From contig CAXRDP010000043.1 of the NCBI GenBank assembly GCA_964229545.1, forward strand, positions 1-12,014: DNA of 12,014 nt, read 5' to 3'. Of this stretch, positions 1 through 6,379 are shown piece after piece. Under the pieces are notes generated by a model. The model had not been told where the DNA came from and did no database searches. It saw only the letters and a program-made list of their open reading frames with translations. Position 1 is the stretch's first letter, and each line of letters opens with the position of its first letter. The translations under genes and the position numbers were made by a program. The DNA comes from UBA724 sp964229545. Lineage in GTDB: Bacteria; Bacteroidota; Bacteroidia; Flavobacteriales; Flavobacteriaceae.

Positions 1-140
1 TCACACCAATGACAACCCACATCACAACCGCCAATACGCACAAAATAAGCGGCACTTCCTTTGTGATAGCCTTCCCCTTGTAGGGTGTAGAAAGCTTCCA
101 TCAATGGAACCACCAATCCTTGATTGAGTGCGGATTTCAT
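1..140 (-). CDS. queE: 7-carboxy-7-deazaguanine synthase, N-terminal part (QueE, radical SAM), cut by window edge
   Basis: Only the first 46 codons are inside the window; the gene continues beyond position 1. Translating the minus strand from the ATG at 140-138 gives a start rich in QueE hallmarks: MEAFYTLQGEG at residues 14-24, then VRIGG followed by CDVGCHWC at residues 39-46. The cysteines at 39, 43 and 46 fit the CxxxCxxC cluster that ligates the radical-SAM 4Fe-4S centre in QueE. The family converts 6-carboxytetrahydropterin to 7-carboxy-7-deazaguanine on the way to queuosine in tRNA. The start lies 2 bases after the folD stop, so it is probably the last visible member of the ffh-folD-queE run. 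The family call rests on a short N-terminus; another radical-SAM activating enzyme is possible, but the LQGEG...GGCDVGCHWC pattern is characteristic. Confidence 0.85.
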   Translation of the reverse strand, partial: MKSALNQGLVVPLMEAFYTLQGEGYHKGSAAYFVRIGGCDVGCHWC

Positions 141-142
141 CT

Positions 143-1021
143 TTAAAGATGTTTGCGAGTATAGGCCAAGAAAGTGTTTTGAAGCAACATAGCGATGGTC
201 ATCGGCCCCACACCTCCTGGAACAGGCGTGATATAGCTTGCCTTTTCTTTGACAGCTTCAAAATCTACGTCTCCGGTGATCACATAGCCTTTGGGATGAC
301 TTTCGTCAGGCACGCGGGTAATGCCCACATCAATGATGATGGCACCTTCTTTGACCATATCGGCTTTGAGAAAATTGGGAACCCCTAGGGCAGATACAAC
401 CACATCAGCAGAACGAGTAATATCTGCCAAATTTTGGGTACGGCTGTGCGTTAGGGTTACTGTTGCGTTGCCGGGCTGGTTTTTTCCACTCAACAAAATA
501 CTCATTGGGCGACCCACGATGTGACTGCGACCAATCACCACAGCATGCTTACCCGAAATGTCAAGGTTGTAACGTTTGAGCAACTCCACAATCCCAAAAG
601 GAGTGGCAGGGATAAAAGTTTCCATCTCCAAGGCCATCTTACCAAAATTGGTAGGGTGAAAACCATCTACGTCTTTGTCGGGATCAATGGCCAAAAGGAT
701 TTTTTCTTCGTCTATGTGTTTGGGCAAGGGCAATTGAACAATAAAACCGTCTAAAGAATCATCGTTGTTGAGCTTGTCGATCTGGTTTAACAGTTCCTCC
801 TCACTTATGGTTTCTTCAAGACGAATTAGGGTTGAATCATAACCAATTTTTTCACAAGATCGCACCTTACTACCTACATAAGTAAGGCTTGCACCATCGT
901 TTCCGACCAGTACAGCTGCCAAATGTGGGGGACGTTTGCCCTTAGTTTTGATTTGAGTAACCTTTTGGGTCAACTCCTCTTTGATTTGGTTGGAAACCTG
1001 TTTTCCGTCTAAAATTTTCAT
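143..1021 (-). CDS. folD: Bifunctional methylenetetrahydrofolate dehydrogenase / methenyltetrahydrofolate cyclohydrolase
   Basis: A 292-residue cytosolic enzyme, the usual length for FolD. It interconverts 5,10-methylene-THF, 5,10-methenyl-THF and 10-formyl-THF, supplying one-carbon units for purine and formyl-methionine synthesis. The substrate-site residues are visible: Tyr48 and catalytic Lys52 in YVGSK, Gln96 in VQLPLPKH (95-102), and Asp119 in DKDVDGFHP. The Rossmann NADP-binding part carries VVIGRSHIVGRP (161-172), and the C-terminal signature PVPGGVGPMTIAMLL sits at 266-280. The ATG at 1021-1019 overlaps the ffh stop in an ATGA junction, which fixes the start and suggests translational coupling to ffh. 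queE begins 2 bases after the stop. Nothing is missing or unusual in the active site. Confidence 0.97.
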   Translation of the reverse strand: MKILDGKQVSNQIKEELTQKVTQIKTKGKRPPHLAAVLVGNDGASLTYVGSKVRSCEKIGYDSTLIRLEETISEEELLNQIDKLNNDDSLDGFIVQLPLPKHIDEEKILLAIDPDKDVDGFHPTNFGKMALEMETFIPATPFGIVELLKRYNLDISGKHAVVIGRSHIVGRPMSILLSGKNQPGNATVTLTHSRTQNLADITRSADVVVSALGVPNFLKADMVKEGAIIIDVGITRVPDESHPKGYVITGDVDFEAVKEKASYITPVPGGVGPMTIAMLLQNTFLAYTRKHL

Positions 1022-2340
1022 ATTCCCTTCATCATTTGCATCAACTTGGCAGCACCGCCGCGTTGTACCATTTTCATCATTTTTTCCATCTGTTCAAACT
1101 GCTTTACCAATCGGTTTACATCGTCCATTTGTACGCCCGCACCCATGGCAATGCGTTTTTTTCTACTGTGATTGAGCAGTTTGGGTTGGCTACGCTCTTT
1201 GGGTGTCATCGATTGGATGATGGCCTCAATACCTTTAAAAGCATTTTCGTCTATATCAGCCTCTTTGATTTTTCCGGCACCCGGAATCATACCTACCAAA
1301 TCTTTCATGCTTCCCATTTTTTGGACTTGTTTGATTTGGCTTAAAAAGTCATCGAATCCAAAAGTTTTTTTGGCAACTTTTTGTTGGATTTTTTTGGCCT
1401 CTTCCACATCAAAAGCCTGTTGGGCACGCTCTACCAAAGAAACCACATCCCCCATACCCAATATGCGGTCTGCCATACGGTCAGGGTGGAAAACATCTAT
1501 GGCATCCATTTGCTCACCCGTTCCGATAAACTTGATGGGTTTGTTGACCACTGATTTGATAGACAAAGCGGCCCCTCCACGGGTGTCACCATCGAGTTTG
1601 GTAAGTACGACTCCCTCAAAATTGAGTCGGTCATGAAATACTTTGGCTGTATTGACTGCATCCTGACCCGTCATGGAGTCGACCACAAACAAAGTTTCTG
1701 ATGGTGAAGTAGCTTTGTGAATGGCGCTGATTTCATCCATCAGGGCTTTGTCAACAGCCAAACGGCCGGCAGTATCGATAATCACCACCTGGTGTCCGTT
1801 TTGCTTGGCATGGGCAATAGCGGCTTGTGCAATGCCCACGGGGTCGTTGGAATCGGGTATGCTAAACACCTCAGCACCAATTTGTTCTCCCAGAACGGCC
1901 AACTGATCGCGGGCTGCGGGACGGTACACATCGCAAGCCACCAACAAGATTTTTTTGGACTGTCGTTTTTGGATATAGGCAGCCAGCTTGGCTGAAAAAG
2001 TAGTTTTACCCGAACCTTGTAGCCCAGCCATAAGCACCACTGCGGGCTTGCTGTTTAGGTCTATGCCTTGGCTTTGACCGCCCATGAGTTCTGTCAGCTC
2101 ATCTTTTACGATTTTTACCAACAACTGTCCGGGGTTGATGGTGGTCAAAACCTTTTGTCCAAGCGCTTTTTGCTTGACATTTTCAGAAAAGGTTTTGGCG
2201 GTTTTAAAATTCACGTCGGCATCTAATAGGGCACGACGGATTTCTTTCATGGTTTCGGCCACATTGATTTCTGTGATGCGACCTTGTCCTTTTAGGACTT
2301 TTAAAGCGTCATCTAATTTTTTACTAAACCGATCAAACAT
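1018..2340 (-). CDS. ffh: Signal recognition particle protein Ffh (SRP54 GTPase)
   Basis: A 440-residue protein, full length for bacterial Ffh. With 4.5S RNA it binds signal sequences of nascent membrane proteins and delivers ribosomes to FtsY at the inner membrane. The N domain (about 1-95) precedes a G domain with P-loop GLQGSGKTT (106-114), DTAGR (189-193) and TKLDGD (247-252). The M domain (from about 328) has the RNA-binding segment SRKKRIAMGAG (392-402) and a methionine-rich tail, MEKMMKMVQRGG onward, for signal-sequence binding. It lies 28 bases downstream of blh on the same strand and overlaps folD by 4 bases. An exact TAnnTTTG element upstream suggests it can be transcribed independently of blh. 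Ordinary in all respects. Confidence 0.98.
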   Translation of the reverse strand: MFDRFSKKLDDALKVLKGQGRITEINVAETMKEIRRALLDADVNFKTAKTFSENVKQKALGQKVLTTINPGQLLVKIVKDELTELMGGQSQGIDLNSKPAVVLMAGLQGSGKTTFSAKLAAYIQKRQSKKILLVACDVYRPAARDQLAVLGEQIGAEVFSIPDSNDPVGIAQAAIAHAKQNGHQVVIIDTAGRLAVDKALMDEISAIHKATSPSETLFVVDSMTGQDAVNTAKVFHDRLNFEGVVLTKLDGDTRGGAALSIKSVVNKPIKFIGTGEQMDAIDVFHPDRMADRILGMGDVVSLVERAQQAFDVEEAKKIQQKVAKKTFGFDDFLSQIKQVQKMGSMKDLVGMIPGAGKIKEADIDENAFKGIEAIIQSMTPKERSQPKLLNHSRKKRIAMGAGVQMDDVNRLVKQFEQMEKMMKMVQRGGAAKLMQMMKGI

Positions 2341-2363
2341 GGATGCTTATAGATTAGAAGTCC

Positions 2364-2371
2364 CAAAATTA
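2364..2371 (-). promoter_or_regulatory. Candidate -7 promoter element for ffh
   Basis: The minus strand reads TAATTTTG, an exact match to the Bacteroidota -7 consensus TAnnTTTG. It overlaps the blh stop codon, and 23 bases separate it from the ffh ATG. No convincing TTG (-33) box is seen at the usual 17-23 base spacing, so this is a sequence match only. If real, it lets the ffh-folD-queE run be expressed without blh. Confidence 0.4.
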
Positions 2372-3259
2372 AGCATTTGTGTTGGGTTTAAACAGGCGAT
2401 TTAAACCAAAAATCACCAATACATGGGGAAAAGTAATGGCGGCCAAAAATGCAAAGAATAACGCCAAAGGATCAAGACCCAAGGAATCATTATAAAAATA
2501 CATCAACACCAATCCAACGATAGACAGTAACCAATAGAGCCAAGCATCTTTTAGATAGGTACCTACTGAACTACTGGCGCCATAAAGCACAGAGACTTGG
2601 TCTTTTAAAGAAGGCCAACTGTGCCAAAGCACAAAATAGACCGCAAACCCTACCAATAAGTCTGTCATCCAAAATAAAAACACAATGATTGTGGTTTGAA
2701 AGAAAAGATCCACCAACAAGTTTTTTAGGATGTTTATTGAGTAAAGAATAGAAATCATAAGTAGCACAGAGGAGCTCAAAGCCAAGATTTCAAAGAAATA
2801 AACATCCATCATGAGACCTGAAATTTGATAAACGATTTTGATGACCTCGTTGGCATGTACATAAAACAGTATTGCAAACAAAAACATGCCATATGTAATA
2901 TAGAATGTGGCAACCCGCCTTGAAAACTTGCTTACATATTTGTGCCATTGTTGTTCGCCAAAGTGATACGCACTTATGCCTACAAAAACCATCAAAGCAA
3001 AGACAGGAATACGGTACAACAAGGCAGCAAATAGGGCAACAAAACATATGTAAACCACAAAACGTTGGCTTGTCGAACTAAGAAATCCCAATTTTTTGAT
3101 GAGTGACAAATCATTGGCTCCATGTAAAATTCCTACGGATAATACTCCAAAAAAGGCCAAAGAATGAATTGTAAGCTCAAATGGCATTTTACTAATAATG
3201 ACACAAAAAATAGTAGCAATTACTCTGTAATCTTTAATTTTTAAGATGATATTTTGCAA
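2369..3259 (-). CDS. blh: Blh/Brp-type beta-carotene 15,15'-dioxygenase (retinal synthesis)
   Basis: A hydrophobic inner-membrane protein of 296 residues from the upstream start. The Brp/Blh family cleaves beta-carotene with O2 to give two retinal molecules, the rhodopsin chromophore. The four family histidines, thought to bind the catalytic iron, are all in their usual contexts: His46 in GILHGANDL, His99 in SAYHFGEQ, His213 in VLWHSWPSL and His279 in FPHVLVIFGL. Hydrophobic stretches throughout fit a multi-pass protein. It diverges from the rhodopsin gene, which supports the function. Start uncertain: position 3259 is a TTG. The first in-frame ATG is at 3187, giving 272 residues. I prefer the TTG because it retains a hydrophobic stretch (residues 11-24) that would complete a first membrane segment, and a stop lies only a few codons upstream. 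Spot counts of four 60-base lines gave about 27-43% G+C, lower than neighbouring ffh. Confidence 0.88.
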   Translation of the reverse strand: MQNIILKIKDYRVIATIFCVIISKMPFELTIHSLAFFGVLSVGILHGANDLSLIKKLGFLSSTSQRFVVYICFVALFAALLYRIPVFALMVFVGISAYHFGEQQWHKYVSKFSRRVATFYITYGMFLFAILFYVHANEVIKIVYQISGLMMDVYFFEILALSSSVLLMISILYSINILKNLLVDLFFQTTIIVFLFWMTDLLVGFAVYFVLWHSWPSLKDQVSVLYGASSSVGTYLKDAWLYWLLSIVGLVLMYFYNDSLGLDPLALFFAFLAAITFPHVLVIFGLNRLFKPNTNA

Positions 3260-3290
3260 TGTTGATAAGTTTTAATTGAAAAAAATCATT

Positions 3291-3298
3291 TAAATATA
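3291..3298 (-). promoter_or_regulatory. Weak candidate -7 element for blh
   Basis: The minus strand reads TATATTTA, one mismatch from TAnnTTTG, 31 bases before the TTG start at 3259. No -33 box was found at proper spacing. The whole stretch is very A+T rich, so a chance match is quite likely. Confidence 0.2.
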
Positions 3299-3320
3299 GG
3301 TGTTTTGTTTAGTTTTTTTT

Positions 3321-3328
3321 TACTTTAG
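3321..3328 (+). promoter_or_regulatory. Candidate -7 element for the rhodopsin gene
   Basis: TACTTTAG is one mismatch from the TAnnTTTG consensus and lies 25 bases before the rhodopsin ATG, similar to the spacing of the exact matches before ffh, argS and gltA. A TTTTG at 3303-3307 is upstream, but with a 13-base spacer it is closer than the usual 17-23 bases. The A-rich AAAAGA at 3345-3350 just before the ATG is a typical weak flavobacterial translation-initiation context. Confidence 0.35.
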
Positions 3329-3353
3329 CCTAAACAATAATTTTAAAAGAACT

Positions 3354-4067
3354 ATGACTAATTTATTTTCTATTGTCTCTGACGCACCTTCTGCGGGAGA
3401 TTTGGTAAGCTTTACTTTCTTTATTGGAACGATGGCTATGATGGCAGCTTCTGCTTTCTTTTTCTTGTCATTGAATCAATTTGACAACAAGTGGAGAACT
3501 TCTATTTTAGTTTCTGGTTTGATCACGTTTATTGCTGCAGTACACTACTACTACATGCGTGACGCAAACATCGCAGGAGAGGGAACAACTTTCTTCCGTT
3601 ATGTAGACTGGATACTTACTGTTCCATTAATGTGTGTAGAGTTTTATTTACTGCTTAAAGCAGCCGGTGCAACTACCAAGTTGTTACGTGACCTTATTTT
3701 GCTTTCTGTAATCATGCTTGTTACCGGTTATATCGGAGAAGCAGGTCTTGGAAACGCTGCATTGTGGGGTCTGTTCTCCGGTTTGGCTTATTTCGCTATC
3801 GTTTACATCATCAAGTTTGGTTCAGCTGCCAAGTTGGCCAAAAAAGCGGGTGGTGCGGTAGAGAAAGCACACAACACCCTTTTCTGGTTTGTTCTTGTGG
3901 GTTGGGCAATCTACCCCATCGGATATATGATCGGAACAGATGGTTGGTATGACGGAATCGATGCTTTGGGATGGAACATGGATGTTATCTATAACATCGG
4001 TGATGCCGTGAACAAAATCGGTTTTGGTTTGGTAGTATATGCTGCCGCTGTGAAGTCTACTAAGTAA
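3354..4067 (+). CDS. Proteorhodopsin, light-driven outward proton pump, predicted green-absorbing
   Basis: A 237-residue seven-helix microbial rhodopsin in the inner membrane; it binds retinal and uses light to export protons. The helix-C motif RYVDWILTVPLMCVEFY (82-98) holds Arg82, Asp85 (proton acceptor), Thr89 and Glu96 (proton donor), the DTE set of proton-pumping proteorhodopsins rather than NDQ (sodium) or NTQ (chloride). His64 (AAVHYYYMR) matches the conserved histidine paired with the acceptor. Lys221 in DAVNKIGFG is the Schiff-base lysine and Asp217 its second counter-ion. Met93, eight residues after Asp85, occupies the tuning site (Leu105/Gln105 in the reference proteins); Met there goes with green absorption. 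The open frame reaches an ATG at 3300, but MTNLF at 3354 is the better start: it follows the A-rich leader, and the extra 18 residues lie over the promoter region. It diverges from blh and ends at a strong hairpin terminator. Confidence 0.97.
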   Translation: MTNLFSIVSDAPSAGDLVSFTFFIGTMAMMAASAFFFLSLNQFDNKWRTSILVSGLITFIAAVHYYYMRDANIAGEGTTFFRYVDWILTVPLMCVEFYLLLKAAGATTKLLRDLILLSVIMLVTGYIGEAGLGNAALWGLFSGLAYFAIVYIIKFGSAAKLAKKAGGAVEKAHNTLFWFVLVGWAIYPIGYMIGTDGWYDGIDALGWNMDVIYNIGDAVNKIGFGLVVYAAAVKSTK

Positions 4068-4094
4068 GACGCGCACAACCATATTAATCTATAT

Positions 4095-4120
4095 AAAACC
4101 GCCTTCGGGCGGTTTTTTTT
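4095..4120 (+). terminator. Rho-independent terminator with UUCG loop, between rhodopsin and argS
   Basis: Stem 4095-4103 (AAAACCGCC) pairs with 4108-4116 (GGCGGTTTT) around a TTCG loop, an extra-stable C(UUCG)G tetraloop, and runs into eight T residues at 4113-4120. It starts 27 bases after the rhodopsin stop. The convergent argS ends at 4119, so the same hairpin could also stop argS transcripts. In that direction the A/T tail is weaker. Confidence 0.92.
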
Positions 4121-5897
4121 ACATCTGTTTTGGGCATTCTATACCCAATAGTTCCATACCAGAATGAATGAGTTCTCCCACTTTTCGAGCTAAAGCAAGT
4201 CTAAATTGACGAAGGTCTTCGTCTTTGTCGAGAATCACAAGTTGTTGGTAATAAGAATTAAAACGCTTCACCAACTCATACACATAATTGGCAATCAGCG
4301 CAGGGCTGTATTGAGCAGCAGCTTGTGCGACAGTTTCGGGATACATCTCTAGCCACTTGATTACTTCTTTCTCTTTGAGGTGTAAATCCTCCCCTTTGAT
4401 AGCAAATACTGAAGTAGCCGCTTCGGCTTTATTCAAAATCGACTGTATGCGTGCATAGGTATACTGTATGAAAGGACCTGTGTTTCCGTTAAAATCTACA
4501 GATGCTTGTGGGTCAAACATGATTCGCTTCACGGGGTCTACCTTTAAGATATAGTATTTCAACGCACCCATACCCACCTGATGATACAAGCGGTCTTTTT
4601 CGGAATCCGAAAACCCATCCAACTTGCCTAGCTCTTGCGCCAAGTCGGCAGCAGTTTGCTTCATTTCAACCATAAGAGCATCGGCATCAACAACGGTGCC
4701 CTCTCGGCTTTTCATCTTGCCCGAAGGAAGGTCTACCATGCCATAACTCAAATGATGTAAGCGGCTGGCCCAATCATAACCGAGTTTCTTTAGGATAAGA
4801 AACAAGACTTTGAAATGGTAATCTTGTTCGTTGCCCACCGTATAGACCATACCCGACATATCCGGGTTGTCCTTGAGTCGCAACAGGGCGGTTCCCAAAT
4901 CTTGAGTCATATATACGGAGGTACCATCGGCACGAAGGACAATTTTTTCATCTAGACCTTCTTGGGTGAGATCAATCCATACAGAGCCATCATCTTTTTT
5001 AAAGAAAACTCCTTTTTCTAGCCCAGTAGCGACGATGTCTTTCCCCAACAGAAAGGTGTCACTCTCATAGTAATAGGAATCAAAATCGACTCCCAAGTTT
5101 TTATAGGTGTCAGCAAAGCCATCGTATACCCACTGATTCATCATCGACCAAAGGGAACGGACTTCCTCGTCCCCTGCTTCCCAGTCACGCAACATTTTTT
5201 GGGCTTCCAACATGATGGGCGCTTGGGCTTTGGCTTTGTCAGCATCCAAACCGCTTTCCTGCAGTGCTAGGATTTCTTTTTTGTACTGCTGGTCAAAAGC
5301 CACATAGTATTTCCCTACCAATGCGTCGCCTTTAGTACCTGTAGACTCGGGCGTTTCTCCCTTGCCAAATTGTTGCCAAGCGACCATAGACTTACAAATG
5401 TGTATGCCTTTGTCGTTGATGATTTGGGTTTTGTGAACTCTGTTGCCTGCGGCCTCTAGTAGCTTGGCTACTGATGCGCCCAAAAGGTTGTTACGCACAT
5501 GTCCCAAATGCAAAGGTTTGTTAGTATTGGGGGAAGAGTACTCTACCAATATTTTCGGACTGTCTGCGGTGGGTTTTTGAAACCCAAAGTCATCAACAGC
5601 AGCTATCGATTGTAAAAAATCGATATAATAGGTGTTTTGGATACTTAGATTTAAAAAGCCTTGGACTACATTGTAGTCTTCCACTTGTTCGACTTCATCT
5701 TGAAGGAAAGCTCCCAAGGCATCGGCCAGATCTGTTGGCTTGACTTTGATATGACGCAGTAGCGGAAAAACAACAACGGTTAGGTCACCTTCAAATCCTT
5801 TTTTGGTAGCTTGTATTTCGACTGCCTCGAGCTGTACTTGGTGTTTTTCATGCGCAAACTTGCGCACGGCCTCTTCGAGTATGGATACCAACCGCAT
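4119..5897 (-). CDS. argS: Arginyl-tRNA synthetase (class I)
   Basis: A 592-residue cytosolic enzyme that charges tRNA-Arg with arginine, full length for the family. The N-terminal tRNA-binding domain (about 1-100) precedes the catalytic core with EYSSPNTNKPLHLGHVRN (119-136), where HLGH at 130-133 is the class I HIGH motif. The second signature is KMKSREG at 394-400, a KMSKS variant usual for ArgS. The C-terminal anticodon-binding domain begins around GPFIQYTYARIQSIL. The ATG at 5897-5895 is supported by the normal N-terminal length. An exact TAnnTTTG lies 16 bases upstream. The gene converges with the rhodopsin and diverges from the unknown gene at 5948. No defect seen. Confidence 0.98.
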   Translation of the reverse strand: MRLVSILEEAVRKFAHEKHQVQLEAVEIQATKKGFEGDLTVVVFPLLRHIKVKPTDLADALGAFLQDEVEQVEDYNVVQGFLNLSIQNTYYIDFLQSIAAVDDFGFQKPTADSPKILVEYSSPNTNKPLHLGHVRNNLLGASVAKLLEAAGNRVHKTQIINDKGIHICKSMVAWQQFGKGETPESTGTKGDALVGKYYVAFDQQYKKEILALQESGLDADKAKAQAPIMLEAQKMLRDWEAGDEEVRSLWSMMNQWVYDGFADTYKNLGVDFDSYYYESDTFLLGKDIVATGLEKGVFFKKDDGSVWIDLTQEGLDEKIVLRADGTSVYMTQDLGTALLRLKDNPDMSGMVYTVGNEQDYHFKVLFLILKKLGYDWASRLHHLSYGMVDLPSGKMKSREGTVVDADALMVEMKQTAADLAQELGKLDGFSDSEKDRLYHQVGMGALKYYILKVDPVKRIMFDPQASVDFNGNTGPFIQYTYARIQSILNKAEAATSVFAIKGEDLHLKEKEVIKWLEMYPETVAQAAAQYSPALIANYVYELVKRFNSYYQQLVILDKDEDLRQFRLALARKVGELIHSGMELLGIECPKQM

Positions 5898-5913
5898 AGG
5901 TGTTATTTGTCAG

Positions 5914-5921
5914 CAAATATA
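5914..5921 (-). promoter_or_regulatory. Candidate -7 promoter element for argS
   Basis: The minus strand reads TATATTTG, an exact TAnnTTTG match ending 16 bases before the argS ATG. A TCTG at 5944-5941 lies 19 bases upstream and could be a degenerate TTTG (-33) box. It sits in the 50-base region shared with the divergent unknown gene. Confidence 0.4.
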
Positions 5922-5947
5922 ACTTGTTTTTAAGACAGTTCAGAGAG

Positions 5948-6379
5948 ATGAATTACCTTTGTCTTATGCTATGTAATGTTTCTTATAACGATCCCAAACT
6001 AGAAAAAACCATTGCCGAATTGGTAGGCAAGCCTTTTGGGTTAAAAGAACGCCTGACAATGTCCGGAATTGGGTCGCCAAAAATGATTATTAGCCAGGCA
6101 AGTGTAGAAATCCAAAACCTACTAGAGCTAGACCACAATCAGAACAGCTGCAATGTTGAGCTAAGACCCATGGGGGTAATTGTGCGATTCCGAAGTTTGT
6201 TAGAAACCTACGCTTTGGTCATACCCTTCTACAAATTGAATATCTTCAAGGGGAAGGCGACACACTACAGCCTGTTTGGAGATGCCCACAAGATCGAAGT
6301 TGAGTCCAACGAAAAGGTGCGGAAGTTTTTCTCTAAAATGACCCAACTCAAAGCCACCCAAGCACAGGGACCTAATTAA
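5948..6379 (+). CDS. Conserved-looking hypothetical protein, 143 residues
   Basis: I do not recognise a named family. The product is small and soluble, with no signal peptide or membrane helix. It has mixed hydrophobic/charged strands such as GVIVRFRSLLETYALVIPFYKL followed by a basic amphipathic C-terminal helix around EKVRKFFSKMTQLK. The pattern of short strands, an IPFYKL segment and a terminal helix is loosely reminiscent of bacterial PH-like folds, but that is only a guess. The frame opens at 5900. I chose the ATG at 5948 because AGAGAG precedes it; the ATG at 5966 (MLCNVSYNDP, 137 residues) is equally possible. An exact TACCTTTG at 5954-5961 lies inside the 5948 start and would favour the later one if used as a promoter. 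The gene diverges from argS, and its last 8 bases overlap the convergent ctlX end. Codon use looks like that of its neighbours. Confidence 0.72.
   Translation: MNYLCLMLCNVSYNDPKLEKTIAELVGKPFGLKERLTMSGIGSPKMIISQASVEIQNLLELDHNQNSCNVELRPMGVIVRFRSLLETYALVIPFYKLNIFKGKATHYSLFGDAHKIEVESNEKVRKFFSKMTQLKATQAQGPN

Noticed and set aside
1172..1636. 154-residue open frame opposite ffh
   Set aside because: It lies entirely antisense to the conserved SRP54 coding region, and its translation resembles no protein.
3300..3353. 18-residue N-terminal extension of the rhodopsin from the ATG at 3300
   Set aside because: It would place coding sequence over the candidate promoter and T-rich leader. The residues do not resemble a rhodopsin start, while the 3354 ATG matches the expected N-terminus.
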